From Epilithonimonas zeae (GTDB lineage Bacteria; Bacteroidota; Bacteroidia; Flavobacteriales; Weeksellaceae), in the NCBI RefSeq assembly GCF_023278365.1, contig NZ_CP075338.1, positions 1,240,001-1,304,000 on the forward strand: a stretch of DNA of 64,000 nt, written 5' to 3'. Positions 35,412-45,199 of this stretch are shown piece by piece. The notes below the pieces were generated by a model. It did not search any database, was not told the origin of the DNA, and worked only from the letters and a program-made list of their open reading frames with translations. Each line of letters begins with the position of its first letter. The stretch's first letter is position 1. A program made the position numbers and the translations under genes.

Positions 35412-35480
35412 TTTTAAATTTAGATTGATTTAAATTTTACAAAGGATAAATTTACGGATTTGAAGGCGACCTAAAACAAT

Positions 35481-35508
35481 AAAAGAATGGAAAATCCCAT
35501 TCTTTTAT
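35481..35508 (-). terminator. rho-independent terminator of tamB-tamL
   Basis: The stem AAAAGAATGG (35481-35490) pairs with CCATTCTTTT (35497-35506) around six bases. It lies after the TamL stop and before gnd, separating the two operons. Confidence 0.75.
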
Positions 35509-35554
35509 ATATCGAATATCTATTATTGAAATTATTTTGTTTTAAATCATTTAT

Positions 35555-37924
35555 TTAGAACGGATATCCAATCGCAATATTCAGAATCAAATTATCTTTT
35601 CGCCAAGAGCTGTCACCGAATTTTATTCTGTCCAGAACCCAACGATCCCCTTTTTCATAGTAAGGAACTCTTAAAGGCATTGCCAAATCCAATCTCAAAA
35701 TTAATATTGAAAAATCTAACCTTAATCCAACTCCTGCTCCAACAGCTAACTCATTCAGGAAATCTTTTGAAAATTTTCCTCCAGGTCTTGTAATTTGTCC
35801 TTGAGCATTGATCTCATCATTGATTAGCCAGATATTACCAGCGTCCACAAAAGCAGCTACATTCAGGAACTTAACAATATTAGCTCGGTATTCGGCATTC
35901 AGTTCCAGCTTGACATCGCCGGCCTGGTCAAAAAAGAAACTGGCGTTTTGCGTTCTCGGATCATAACTTCCCGGTCCAAGCGTTCTTGCTCGAAAAGCCC
36001 TGATACTATTACTTCCGCCTACAAAGAACTGTCTGGAATAAGGTACAAATTCTGAATTGCCATAAGGATAAGCTAAACCAGCAATAATTCTGGATGCAAA
36101 CGAGGTCTTTTCATTGAACTTATGATAAAATCTGAAATCGTGCTCCATCTTCGCATACTGGCTGAAAGGCACGCCGAAAATATCTTTCTGATCGCCATTT
36201 TTTGCATTAGCACCGGTCAGAAGTCCTGTTAAATTTCCTGCCAGATCTAACATCCCACGGTAGTAGATTGTATTGGCTTGTGGCGAAGTTGTATTCGTAT
36301 AAGTATAAGTGTAAGTTGGTCCAAAAATCAATTGTTTTTCCACAACTCTTCCTAAAGTTGGATTCGGTGGAATGCCTTTTTCCGGATTACCGTCAATTTG
36401 TTCTCTATACTTATCTGTAATTGTCTGAGGTGCAACCATTGTGATATCAATAACCTTAAGATCGTGTTCTTTCCGTACATTTTCTTTCCAAACATAGCCA
36501 AAAGATGCATTGAAATTATGCAAAGTGTACAACTCCGTACGGCTTTGGTATTCGTAACCTAGTGCGATATTGGTTCTTGGCACAAACGCACTGGAAGAAT
36601 TGAAACGGAAAGGTGCAACGATTCTCGGAATCGAAAGTTCCGTTTTCGCACCCACACGGATGATATTATTGGCATCTTTTGCGCCACCTATCTGAACATC
36701 AAAAGCACCATAAACAGAAGCTTTGAACTGTTCTGCTCCGCGGAAAAAATTCCGGTGTGTCCAGTTGAGATTGACTTCGCCTCCACCGTAATTAGCGGAA
36801 TTGGTTCTTCCCAACGTTTCCAATCTTAAAGACTGAATTTGTCTAGGGGTTAAGGAATAATAAGCATCAAATTTATGATTCAAAGAATCGGAAACGATAA
36901 AATCATTTTTTACAAATTTGAAAACACCTAAACTGATCAATCGGTTCAAAGTCAGATTGTGGTCTGCTCTATTATAAATATCACCTTTTTTAAAGTACAA
37001 AGCACGGTCGAAAATCTTTGGTTTGAATTTATGTTCGGGATCGATGACATAGATATCTCCATAGGCATATTTGGAAAGAGAATCTTTATCCATCGGGATT
37101 TGGTATTTCCCTTCTTTCACATCACGGATATTATAGTTAGGAAAAACAATGACATTATCAATCGTGAATTGTTCCTTTGCCAAGTCCGGAGTCTGCTCTT
37201 TAAGCTTGACATTCAATTCAACCTTATGATTTTTTGCAACAGTACTATCTGCCTGAACAATGATGTTATCCGCATTAAAATAATAGAAGCCTTTTTCCTT
37301 CAGACCATTATCAATTCTTTCTCTCTCGGCTTTGATAACACCAAGATCAAAAGGATTCCCCACTTTCAAAAGTGATTTATCTTTCAGATTCTGAATTTCT
37401 TTATTGATTAAAGTAGAGTCTTCCTGAAACTTCACCTGACTGATGAGATATTGATTTCCTGGTCTAAGCGTATAAATAACCTGCGCTTTTTTATTCTTCA
37501 AAACCGTATCATATTTTGCTTGAGCGTTAAAATAACCTTTGTTCTCAGAATAATTCACAATAATGTCTTTGTTGAATTCTGTGTCAACGTCGCCCAACAG
37601 AACCGGTTTTTCTCCGAATTTATATTTTAGCCAATAGTTAAATCCTTTATCTTTTTTAGGTTCTTTGGCAATATTATAAGCGTACAATTTTGGCCTTAAT
37701 CCCAGAAAACTGGAGTTGGGTTTTGGCGTGAGGTTATCTTCTAATTCAGACTTCAGCGCTTTTTTTTGTTTTTTTGAAATGCTGTCGCCTTCCACTTTCA
37801 CTTCTGCACCTGTGTAGAGCAATTGACCATCCTTCAGAAATTTGGTATTGCTGCAGGAATAAAATATGGCCAGTGCTGAAACAGCAATTACGGATCTGAA
37901 CTTAATTGTATTCTTAATCATCAT
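35555..37924 (-). CDS. tamL: TamA-like outer-membrane barrel, lipoprotein type (TamL)
   Basis: This 789-residue BamA/Omp85-superfamily protein has a lipoprotein signal peptide (lipobox FYSC, Cys24). The N-terminal half contains POTRA-like repeats (KNKKAQVIYTLRPGNQYLISQVKF, KGDIYNRADHNLTLNRLISLGVFKFV). The C-terminal half is a 16-strand-type barrel with the Omp85 loop motif FFVGGSNSIRAFRARTLGPG and ends in Phe. In Bacteroidota the TamA homologue is commonly lipidated in this way. It directly follows tamB with no intergenic base, so the two should form the TAM complex that bridges inner and outer membrane. Confidence 0.9.
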   Translation of the reverse strand: MMIKNTIKFRSVIAVSALAIFYSCSNTKFLKDGQLLYTGAEVKVEGDSISKKQKKALKSELEDNLTPKPNSSFLGLRPKLYAYNIAKEPKKDKGFNYWLKYKFGEKPVLLGDVDTEFNKDIIVNYSENKGYFNAQAKYDTVLKNKKAQVIYTLRPGNQYLISQVKFQEDSTLINKEIQNLKDKSLLKVGNPFDLGVIKAERERIDNGLKEKGFYYFNADNIIVQADSTVAKNHKVELNVKLKEQTPDLAKEQFTIDNVIVFPNYNIRDVKEGKYQIPMDKDSLSKYAYGDIYVIDPEHKFKPKIFDRALYFKKGDIYNRADHNLTLNRLISLGVFKFVKNDFIVSDSLNHKFDAYYSLTPRQIQSLRLETLGRTNSANYGGGEVNLNWTHRNFFRGAEQFKASVYGAFDVQIGGAKDANNIIRVGAKTELSIPRIVAPFRFNSSSAFVPRTNIALGYEYQSRTELYTLHNFNASFGYVWKENVRKEHDLKVIDITMVAPQTITDKYREQIDGNPEKGIPPNPTLGRVVEKQLIFGPTYTYTYTNTTSPQANTIYYRGMLDLAGNLTGLLTGANAKNGDQKDIFGVPFSQYAKMEHDFRFYHKFNEKTSFASRIIAGLAYPYGNSEFVPYSRQFFVGGSNSIRAFRARTLGPGSYDPRTQNASFFFDQAGDVKLELNAEYRANIVKFLNVAAFVDAGNIWLINDEINAQGQITRPGGKFSKDFLNELAVGAGVGLRLDFSILILRLDLAMPLRVPYYEKGDRWVLDRIKFGDSSWRKDNLILNIAIGYPF

Positions 37925-40900
37925 TTATTTAAATTCTACAGCTTGGTTATTATTTCTTTCTCTTCTTCTCTTTTCCTTTTTGGCGCTCTGGAAAATCTCA
38001 CGGAATTTATCATAATCCAAAGTAATGATAAAACCTAATCCAGTTTCCACAATTTGCCCTTGCAGCGCAACCTGATATTCGTTTTTACGGTAAGCTCTCA
38101 GCATATATCTTCCATCTTTGGAAAGGCTGTAATCTACGGTAACATCGCCCGCAATATTGGTCGTATTTTCGTTTTGCCTTGCATCGCCTTCCAACCCGAA
38201 GTTACTTCCCACAGAGACCTTCAGTCGGTCATTCAATAATCTTTTGCTGATATCGACATTCAAATCTGTTCTGGTATTTTTGTTTCCTGTAGAATAATCT
38301 TCGGAAGATTCTAAGTCCAAATTAAGATCAACACCTTTTACCAAATCAGAAGCCAGATTATTCAGTTGTTGAGAAAGAATTTTACTCACACTTTGTCTAG
38401 CCATCGCCTCCGTAGAAAGTCCGGCACTGTTTTCAAATGGATTTTCCCCGATGAATCTGTTCAGTAGAAGCAAAGCAAAAACCTGCTTGTTCATTTCGTT
38501 TTCATCAGTTCGTAATTGAGTCAGTTTTTGATCTACAACATCTTTCACTGTAGATGAAACTGCATTATTTTTTTCAGCAGTTGTGATATCAAAAGAGATA
38601 ACCGGTTTCAACAATTCGCCTTTCATTTTCAGCAAAGTATTGAACTCCATTCTTTGTTTGTATTGATTCAGATTGACTGCACTTTCTCCACTGATTTGTT
38701 GCTGAACCAAGTCTAACGGCGCCGTCTCAGTTTTATAAACGGCGGTAATATCGAGCGTTGCTGCTGTCGGTTCGCCAGTCCACGTAATCGTACTTCCTTT
38801 TTGAATTTCGAATTGGCGTTTCAGTAAACTCACTGTCATATCATAACTTCCTTTTTCCACTTCATAAACACCGACTAAAGTTACTTTTCCAGAGGGATCA
38901 ATGCCACCTGTCAGTTCGGCATCACCTTGAATATTTACAAAATCGCCATTCGCTTTGTCAATAATCACGGACATTTTCGCTTCTTTGCTGACTTCGATAT
39001 TCACACTCACGTCCATTCCTTTGATTTTGTTTTCCGTTTTCAAAGAATCTGCGACAATGGTTTTGTTCAAAGCAATCTGATCCTGATCAATGAATTCTAC
39101 AATACCGTCCCTTTCCTGCAAAGCCGGACTTGATTGAGGCAAAACAAATGTGAAATCCGTATCATCAGAAACGGCCAATCTACCATCTACTTTTGGCAAA
39201 TCCAAGTTTCCCCGAACTTTTAGCGCTGCATCGATAGACAAAATTCCGTACATCATTGCATCATTGGATTTTTCAGAATTCACGACTTTGAAATCTTTGG
39301 CATTAACATCAAGATTGAAAGTAAAATCTCTGTAGGTCTGAGTTAAAACTTGTCCATCAACTTTTAAAGAATTACCATCTTTATCATTGATTTTGAAATC
39401 ATCAAACTCAATTCCTCTATTGGTGAATGAAATTTTATCATTAATCTTCCTGAAATCACTTCCCGTTTGTGCGATCATCAGTCCAACATTATTCATCTTA
39501 ACATCACCAAGAATTCTCGGTTCAGTGGTTGTACCAGAGATTTTCAAATCACCAGAAAGATACCCTTCCGTATTCGTAATGGCATTCATTGTGAAGCCTT
39601 GCAGCGTTTTCATCTGAAGCTGATTCATTGCCAGATTCATATCAAAAGAACTTTCGGAAGTATTATAATTTCCTGTAATTTTCACATCATTGTCATTGCC
39701 AGAGAGTGCAATATCAGCATTCAGAATATTAGCAGACTGATTGTTGACTTTGATATCAAGATTTCCTACCGGACTTCCAAAGACGAATAAATCAGTCACA
39801 TCAATATCCGATGTGAATGTCATATCCTTCGTCAAATTTCTCAGTTGCGATGTTCCGTTGATATTACCTTTCGCTAAAAGTGAATCTTTTTTAATGATCT
39901 CGGTAATGGTTTCAATCTTAAAATCCTTCAGCGAAACGTTCAGCGGACTGTTTGGAGAATTGCTTTCAGATTGTAACAGAATCTCACTTCCGGCATTTGA
40001 CAATCTGAAATTATCCGCTAAAATCCCCTGACTTCCAATTTGGATTTTGTTACCTTCAGCAACTGTCCAATCCATATAATTCAGTTTTAAACCATTTGGA
40101 TTGAGTGAAATTTCTGTAATGTCATTCATTGACTTAGCGTTTCCGGCAATCAGGAATTGTGTTGCATCTTTTTCGTCTTTGGTCGTTATATTATAATTAA
40201 TGATGTTATCAGCCACATCGCCATTGATATTCACTTTATTCAAAGCAAAACTTTCACTTTTCAAGGCAGCAACATCCAGATTATATTGCAATGCCTGATT
40301 CTGATTGGTTACCTTCAAATTCGTATTTTCCAAAGTATTGGTTCCATAAACCACCTGCGGAATTTTCGCATTAAGTTCGATTATTTGAGAATCTGCATTG
40401 TAATTCCCTGTGATATTAATCGTTTCGAAGCTTTTCAAATCGGGAACAAATTTCCTGATCAAGTCATCATTTTTGATGATTGCAATCAGTGTAAAATATT
40501 GCCCCGGATCTACTTTTTCAACTTTACCAGGTTTTTGGAATTGATAATATTGATTAATTGTCTGAGACAATGCTCCGAAAATCTGAGTCAGCTTATATTT
40601 TCCATTCAGTTCAACATCTGCAATCTGAGAATTGAATTGAATCTTGGTTGAATCCGCAGTAGAAATAGCATTGAGTTTAATTTCCTGAATTGGATAGATT
40701 TCTTTCGTATCAGAAATTGCAAAGTCCTGTAGATTGAGATAACCGTTGAGATTATCTGGATCCAAACTTTTGAAATCGCCGTCAATTCCACCTGCGATAA
40801 TCATTGGTGAACTGTAAAACCCTAATTTATTTAAATCTAATTTGTTGATATTTCCATTGATTTTAATTGTCGGATTTTTGTCATCATAAACCCCTGAAGC

Positions 40901-42985
40901 TGTGAGATGAAGATTCGCATTCGGATCTTTTGAAACTAAATTGATGTGGTAAGCGCCACGGTTAATTTTTCCAACCAAATTCATATTTTGGTAGCGATAA
41001 CCTTTATAAACTGCAGATTGAACATTGCCTTTCAAATCCGCATTGGCATTTTTGAAATCGAAGCTTTCGCCTTTCGCAGCTATCTGAGCCGTGATTGGTC
41101 CCAAATCTTTATTCTGAATAATCTTTCCGAGTTGCAAATTCTGAAGATTGGCTTTTACATCGTACATTTCACGATTTTTTCTGCGCATATCAACATTGGC
41201 AATAATTCCTGCATTTCCCAAAGTTGAATATAAAGTCAGATTCGTATTCACAACTTTCGTAGTTCCTTTAGCAAAACCTTTGATGCTGAAATGTGATGGC
41301 AAAGAAATGTTGGACGGAATAGTTCCTTTCGGCACCAGATTGAAAACTGTTTTTCCTGATGAAGCCAGTTCGCCAATTTTCAAATCGTAATACAAATTAT
41401 CCGGATTCATCACATTTTTGATTCTGCCGGAAGCCGCAACTCGCAATTGATCTAAACCGGAAACTTTCAAATCGTTAATCAATAAATCATTAACAAGACC
41501 TTTCACATTGGCATTAACATTAAGAACTGCATTGGGATATTTGTTGAAAGGTGCTGTATTTCTAAGCGTCGGAACGAGATTCAGAATATCAGAAAAACCG
41601 ATTTTGGAATTTTCTATATTGGCTGAAATTTTCACAGCGCCAGGATTGGCTGATAATTGCTCGATGGAATTATAATTAAGAACAACTTCGTCCCTCAAAA
41701 TGGTTTTTGATGTTTGCAGATAAAGATTTTTCAGATAAGCTTCTTTCTCGGCATACACAAAATCTGTATTGAATGTCTGAACATCCAAACCTCTCTCTTC
41801 CTGAATTTCTGCAGATTTTACAGTTCCTGCAAAACCGTTGTTTTCCATTTTGAAATTGCGGACATCAAGATTGAGTGTTCCAAAATTAAGATGATTGAAA
41901 TCCATTCCGCTTTTGGTTGGCGCAACCGCTGTATTGTTATAAGCAACTTTAACATCATCCAGAATCAATTTCCCTAGTAGGACTTTCATCGCTTTTTCTT
42001 TGTCAGAATTTTTTGAAACTTCAGGTTTTTCTTCTTTTTGAGAATTGGCGTTCGAAGATGGAAAAAATAAATTCGCATTGATATTAGCTCCGGTTAAATA
42101 AACATTACCAATGTCATAATTACTATTATCAAGATCAATACTGTTCACTTTTGTGCTTAATTCTTTAAATAAAACTTTAGCAAATGTCTTCGTATTATCA
42201 TCGCCATAATCGATATTGAAATTAGTCAGTTTTATTCCATTCAGACCTAATTTCATCGGCTTTTTCTGGTTGAGGGAATCAACTTTTTTCTCCACATTTT
42301 TAGAGACTTCTTCTATCAAATCCTGCTTCAGTTTTAATTTCAAACCATCAAGATTAATGTCATTAACAGCGTAGGAATTATTTTGAAGGTCAAATGTTTT
42401 AACTCTGGTATCAAAAGATTTGAAATAAAGATTGATATCATTTTTGGATTGCTGATCATTGAACGATAATCCAATATCTTTCAATTTAATTTTATCTAAA
42501 GAAATAATGAAAGGCTTAGATGGACTTTCTTCCTTTTCCGAAGTTGCAAAAGCATCAATAATATAATCGAAATTGAATTTTCCTTTTGGATTACGGACAA
42601 CATTCGCACGAACGCCTTCCAAATCAATTGACGTAAGATCAGCTTTGGACTTTATCAACCGCCACATATCGAGTCCTACATCTAGCTTCTTTGCTGATAA
42701 AAGCGTATCCACATCCTCGCCTTGCAAATACAGATTTTCCATGACCAAACTGTTTGGGAAACCAATGTAAACTTTTTCCAAAGAGACTTTAGTTTTAATT
42801 TTACCTTCCAGATAAACAATAAGTCTATCCTTTATCATATTCTGAAAAAATGGTATTCTCAGGCTAAATATAAGCACAATAAAAAAAACCAGTATGGAAA
42901 TAATGGTTACAAGGGAACGCCGAATAATTTTACGCCAGTTGAGTTTTAATTTCAAAAGATATTTTTTTGAAAATGAAAAATACAA
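37925..42985 (-). CDS. tamB: translocation and assembly module protein TamB
   Basis: This 1686-residue protein has one N-terminal membrane helix (TIISILVFFIVLIFSLRIPFF). It then has a very long beta-rich groove-like repeat region of the AsmA/TamB class, and a C-terminal DUF490/TamB domain (residues ~1330-1650, VTLVGVYEVEKGSYDMTVSLLKRQFEIQKGSTITWTG region). In the family it spans the periplasm from the inner membrane to TamA and is implicated in outer-membrane protein insertion and anterograde phospholipid transport. Its stop abuts the tamL start exactly, which is consistent with coupled translation. Confidence 0.92.
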   Translation of the reverse strand: MYFSFSKKYLLKLKLNWRKIIRRSLVTIISILVFFIVLIFSLRIPFFQNMIKDRLIVYLEGKIKTKVSLEKVYIGFPNSLVMENLYLQGEDVDTLLSAKKLDVGLDMWRLIKSKADLTSIDLEGVRANVVRNPKGKFNFDYIIDAFATSEKEESPSKPFIISLDKIKLKDIGLSFNDQQSKNDINLYFKSFDTRVKTFDLQNNSYAVNDINLDGLKLKLKQDLIEEVSKNVEKKVDSLNQKKPMKLGLNGIKLTNFNIDYGDDNTKTFAKVLFKELSTKVNSIDLDNSNYDIGNVYLTGANINANLFFPSSNANSQKEEKPEVSKNSDKEKAMKVLLGKLILDDVKVAYNNTAVAPTKSGMDFNHLNFGTLNLDVRNFKMENNGFAGTVKSAEIQEERGLDVQTFNTDFVYAEKEAYLKNLYLQTSKTILRDEVVLNYNSIEQLSANPGAVKISANIENSKIGFSDILNLVPTLRNTAPFNKYPNAVLNVNANVKGLVNDLLINDLKVSGLDQLRVAASGRIKNVMNPDNLYYDLKIGELASSGKTVFNLVPKGTIPSNISLPSHFSIKGFAKGTTKVVNTNLTLYSTLGNAGIIANVDMRRKNREMYDVKANLQNLQLGKIIQNKDLGPITAQIAAKGESFDFKNANADLKGNVQSAVYKGYRYQNMNLVGKINRGAYHINLVSKDPNANLHLTASGVYDDKNPTIKINGNINKLDLNKLGFYSSPMIIAGGIDGDFKSLDPDNLNGYLNLQDFAISDTKEIYPIQEIKLNAISTADSTKIQFNSQIADVELNGKYKLTQIFGALSQTINQYYQFQKPGKVEKVDPGQYFTLIAIIKNDDLIRKFVPDLKSFETINITGNYNADSQIIELNAKIPQVVYGTNTLENTNLKVTNQNQALQYNLDVAALKSESFALNKVNINGDVADNIINYNITTKDEKDATQFLIAGNAKSMNDITEISLNPNGLKLNYMDWTVAEGNKIQIGSQGILADNFRLSNAGSEILLQSESNSPNSPLNVSLKDFKIETITEIIKKDSLLAKGNINGTSQLRNLTKDMTFTSDIDVTDLFVFGSPVGNLDIKVNNQSANILNADIALSGNDNDVKITGNYNTSESSFDMNLAMNQLQMKTLQGFTMNAITNTEGYLSGDLKISGTTTEPRILGDVKMNNVGLMIAQTGSDFRKINDKISFTNRGIEFDDFKINDKDGNSLKVDGQVLTQTYRDFTFNLDVNAKDFKVVNSEKSNDAMMYGILSIDAALKVRGNLDLPKVDGRLAVSDDTDFTFVLPQSSPALQERDGIVEFIDQDQIALNKTIVADSLKTENKIKGMDVSVNIEVSKEAKMSVIIDKANGDFVNIQGDAELTGGIDPSGKVTLVGVYEVEKGSYDMTVSLLKRQFEIQKGSTITWTGEPTAATLDITAVYKTETAPLDLVQQQISGESAVNLNQYKQRMEFNTLLKMKGELLKPVISFDITTAEKNNAVSSTVKDVVDQKLTQLRTDENEMNKQVFALLLLNRFIGENPFENSAGLSTEAMARQSVSKILSQQLNNLASDLVKGVDLNLDLESSEDYSTGNKNTRTDLNVDISKRLLNDRLKVSVGSNFGLEGDARQNENTTNIAGDVTVDYSLSKDGRYMLRAYRKNEYQVALQGQIVETGLGFIITLDYDKFREIFQSAKKEKRRRERNNNQAVEFK

Positions 42986-43084
42986 ATATTGTACTAAACC
43001 TTAAATTAATAAAAAAACAACTAAAAAATTATTGAGATTCAAAGATTAAGTCGTTTAAGAAATAGAATAATTTGAAATAAACGA

Positions 43085-44257
43085 TTATTTTTTCTTAAGT
43101 TTAATCAGATACAATCCCGTATTTTTTATAATCGGATCTATTTCTCCACTATTCATATCCATATAACCTCCTATATCAAGTCCGTAATCAATAAAAGCTA
43201 GTTTTGATTTTATTCGGAATTGTTTTGGTAATTCATATAAATAAAGATCGTTTTGAGCAGTTGGACTGTCATACATTTTTACTGCTTTTGCTTTGAAAAA
43301 TAGTTTTTCATTTTGATAAGTTAAACTGTAATAAGCTGTATTAATAAAAGATGGTGCTACCCACTGCGGCAAACTGAAGGGATTTCCGGTTTCATAGTAG
43401 TCGTCTTTTTTACGGGATAATAATTTAATTTTACTATCAGTTTGATAATCCAAATTCTTTTCTTTCAAAATCTGCGTATAATATTTATTCAAGTAGTCAT
43501 CATCTATTTTTTCTTTTCCTAATTGATTGATGGAATAAAGTCCAGTTTTGAAATCTTTGAGAACAGTTAACCCTTGATTAAAAAATTTGGCTGGAAAACC
43601 TTTGAAATCGATTTGTCCGATTGTATCGCTTTCAAAAACTTCATTTCCTTGATGTGAAAACCTATAATCATCTTTTTGTGAAAACATCAGAATCCAATTT
43701 TCACCTATCCGAAAGTACATTGGAAAACAATTCCTTCCCGACTCTATGTTGCGGTCTGTATCATAAATTACCAGGTTGGATTGGCGATAATTTTCTTCAA
43801 AAATAGATTTGAATTCTTTATCGCTCAATTCATTTTTGACATTCAGAATCTGAGAAAATTTGGAATAGATTAATCGATTTCCGGAAAAATCATAAACACC
43901 ATTTTCAGCAAAAACATAAGGCACAAAATTCGAAAAATCAAAAATAGACGTATATTTTTCTTTGTTAAGATCATTAGAAATCATCAAGTTCCCAGATGCA
44001 TCATACTTCGTCAATCCTTGTCCATTTTTCAAATAAAATTCGTTTTTAACAGAATTATAAAGAATAGGAAATGTGCCTAAAGCTGGGACAATTTCAAAAT
44101 TTTCGGATTGAGGTTTTTGTGTTAATTCTTTAAAATGATTATAAGATTTTGGGCGGAAAATATCTGCAGTCGTAAGATTAATTGTTGTACATCTATCAAT
44201 AAATAATAGAATTAATAAACCAATGATAAGAATAATGACTGTAGATTTCTTCATCAA
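43085..44257 (-). CDS. single-pass membrane-anchored protein, unknown function
   Basis: This protein of about 390 residues starts with a single hydrophobic helix (STVIILIIGLLILLF), followed by Cys-Thr-Thr in DRCTT. It could be a membrane anchor or an atypical lipobox. The rest is a beta-rich extracytoplasmic domain with repeated 'KYDASGNLM', 'VYDFSGNRLIYSK' and 'YSINQLGKEKID' style strand-turn units, which look propeller-like. I do not recognise the family. It is the last gene of the LemA operon, about ten bases after the preceding stop. Confidence 0.65.
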   Translation of the reverse strand: MMKKSTVIILIIGLLILLFIDRCTTINLTTADIFRPKSYNHFKELTQKPQSENFEIVPALGTFPILYNSVKNEFYLKNGQGLTKYDASGNLMISNDLNKEKYTSIFDFSNFVPYVFAENGVYDFSGNRLIYSKFSQILNVKNELSDKEFKSIFEENYRQSNLVIYDTDRNIESGRNCFPMYFRIGENWILMFSQKDDYRFSHQGNEVFESDTIGQIDFKGFPAKFFNQGLTVLKDFKTGLYSINQLGKEKIDDDYLNKYYTQILKEKNLDYQTDSKIKLLSRKKDDYYETGNPFSLPQWVAPSFINTAYYSLTYQNEKLFFKAKAVKMYDSPTAQNDLYLYELPKQFRIKSKLAFIDYGLDIGGYMDMNSGEIDPIIKNTGLYLIKLKKK

Positions 44258-44266
44258 TAATTCAAG

Positions 44267-44644
44267 TTAAACTACTTTTTTCTTCAATTGATCTACGTCG
44301 AATTTCTTCTTCAAACCTCTCACATTGACTGCTACAAATGCAATAATACAAAAATACATCGAGAAATAGATCAGCAACATTTTAAGGCCTGAGACACCCA
44401 TAAACATCAATAAAATTTGGGAAACAAAACCCATCAACCAACCAACCATCATAATAACTACTACAGAAAAGCCAAATAATCCTAACTTCTGAGCTGGTTT
44501 GTAAATTCCCAGCTTTTTAAAAATACCAACAGGTATAAGCAATAACAACAGCACAAACGGATGAAAAGCGGCGAAAGCTACCAAAATACCTGGCTCAGCT
44601 TCGATATGTTGTAGAATGTCTATTATGTTAAAAGGCAACTCCAT
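44267..44644 (-). CDS. small integral membrane protein of the lemA operon
   Basis: This 125-residue protein has about three hydrophobic segments (AAFHPFVLLLLLIPVGIF, LFGFSVVVIMMVGWLMGFV, MLLIYFSMYFCIIAFVAVNV) and a basic C-terminal tail (KKKFDVDQLKKK). There is no recognised domain. Its start overlaps the end of lemA by 17 bases, so the two are probably translationally coupled and the products may interact in the inner membrane. Confidence 0.7.
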   Translation of the reverse strand: MELPFNIIDILQHIEAEPGILVAFAAFHPFVLLLLLIPVGIFKKLGIYKPAQKLGLFGFSVVVIMMVGWLMGFVSQILLMFMGVSGLKMLLIYFSMYFCIIAFVAVNVRGLKKKFDVDQLKKKVV

Positions 44645-45188
44645 CGTATTTTTTTTCTTGTTCAGAGATTTGAAGTAACTGTTTTTTGCCGTACATCATT
44701 GGTTTTGCAAGCAGTAAATTAGGGAATTCTGCGATACCAATATTGTACATCGTAACGCTTTCGTTATAAAATTCTCTTCTGTCTGCGATTGCATCTTCGA
44801 TTTGAGAAACACGACCTTGAAGCAATTGAAAATTCTGACTCGTTTTGATATCAGGATAATTTTCCGCCACTGCAAAAACTGATTTTAGTTGATTCTGCAT
44901 TTGGTTCGACAATTCCACTTTTTCCTCGGTCGAATTAGCATTTAGAAATTGAGTCCGAAGCTCCGTTAGTTTCGTCAACATTGATTCTTCGAATCTCATA
45001 GATTCTTTGACCACTTTGATTAGATTTGGAATTTCGTCTGCTCGTTGTTTCAACAGGACATCGATATTTCCAAAAGATTTATCGACATTATTTTTTAACA
45101 TTACTAATCTGTTGTAAGTGGAAACAATCACATTCAGTAATCCCAAGACGACCAATCCGATAATGACGTAAGCGAAAATTTGTATCAT
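44628..45188 (-). CDS. lemA: LemA family protein
   Basis: This 186-residue protein has one N-terminal membrane helix (YVIIGLVVLGLLNVIV). A long helical LemA domain follows, with the family strings YNRLVMLKNNVDKSFGNIDVLLKQRADEIPNLIKVV, VFAVAENYPDIKTSQNF and RREFYNESVTMYNIGIAEFPN. The physiological role of LemA proteins is unsettled. In many genomes LemA is paired with a TPM-domain protein. Here the upstream neighbour, 11 bases away, is a GIDE-like membrane protein, and a small membrane gene overlaps its 3' end. Confidence 0.93.
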   Translation of the reverse strand: MIQIFAYVIIGLVVLGLLNVIVSTYNRLVMLKNNVDKSFGNIDVLLKQRADEIPNLIKVVKESMRFEESMLTKLTELRTQFLNANSTEEKVELSNQMQNQLKSVFAVAENYPDIKTSQNFQLLQGRVSQIEDAIADRREFYNESVTMYNIGIAEFPNLLLAKPMMYGKKQLLQISEQEKKYDGVAF

Positions 45189-45199
45189 AGTTTTTATTT

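Noticed and set aside
40157-40651. A 164-codon plus-strand frame opposite tamB
   Set aside because: It is the antisense shadow of the long beta-rich TamB repeat region. It shows no initiation context or domain.
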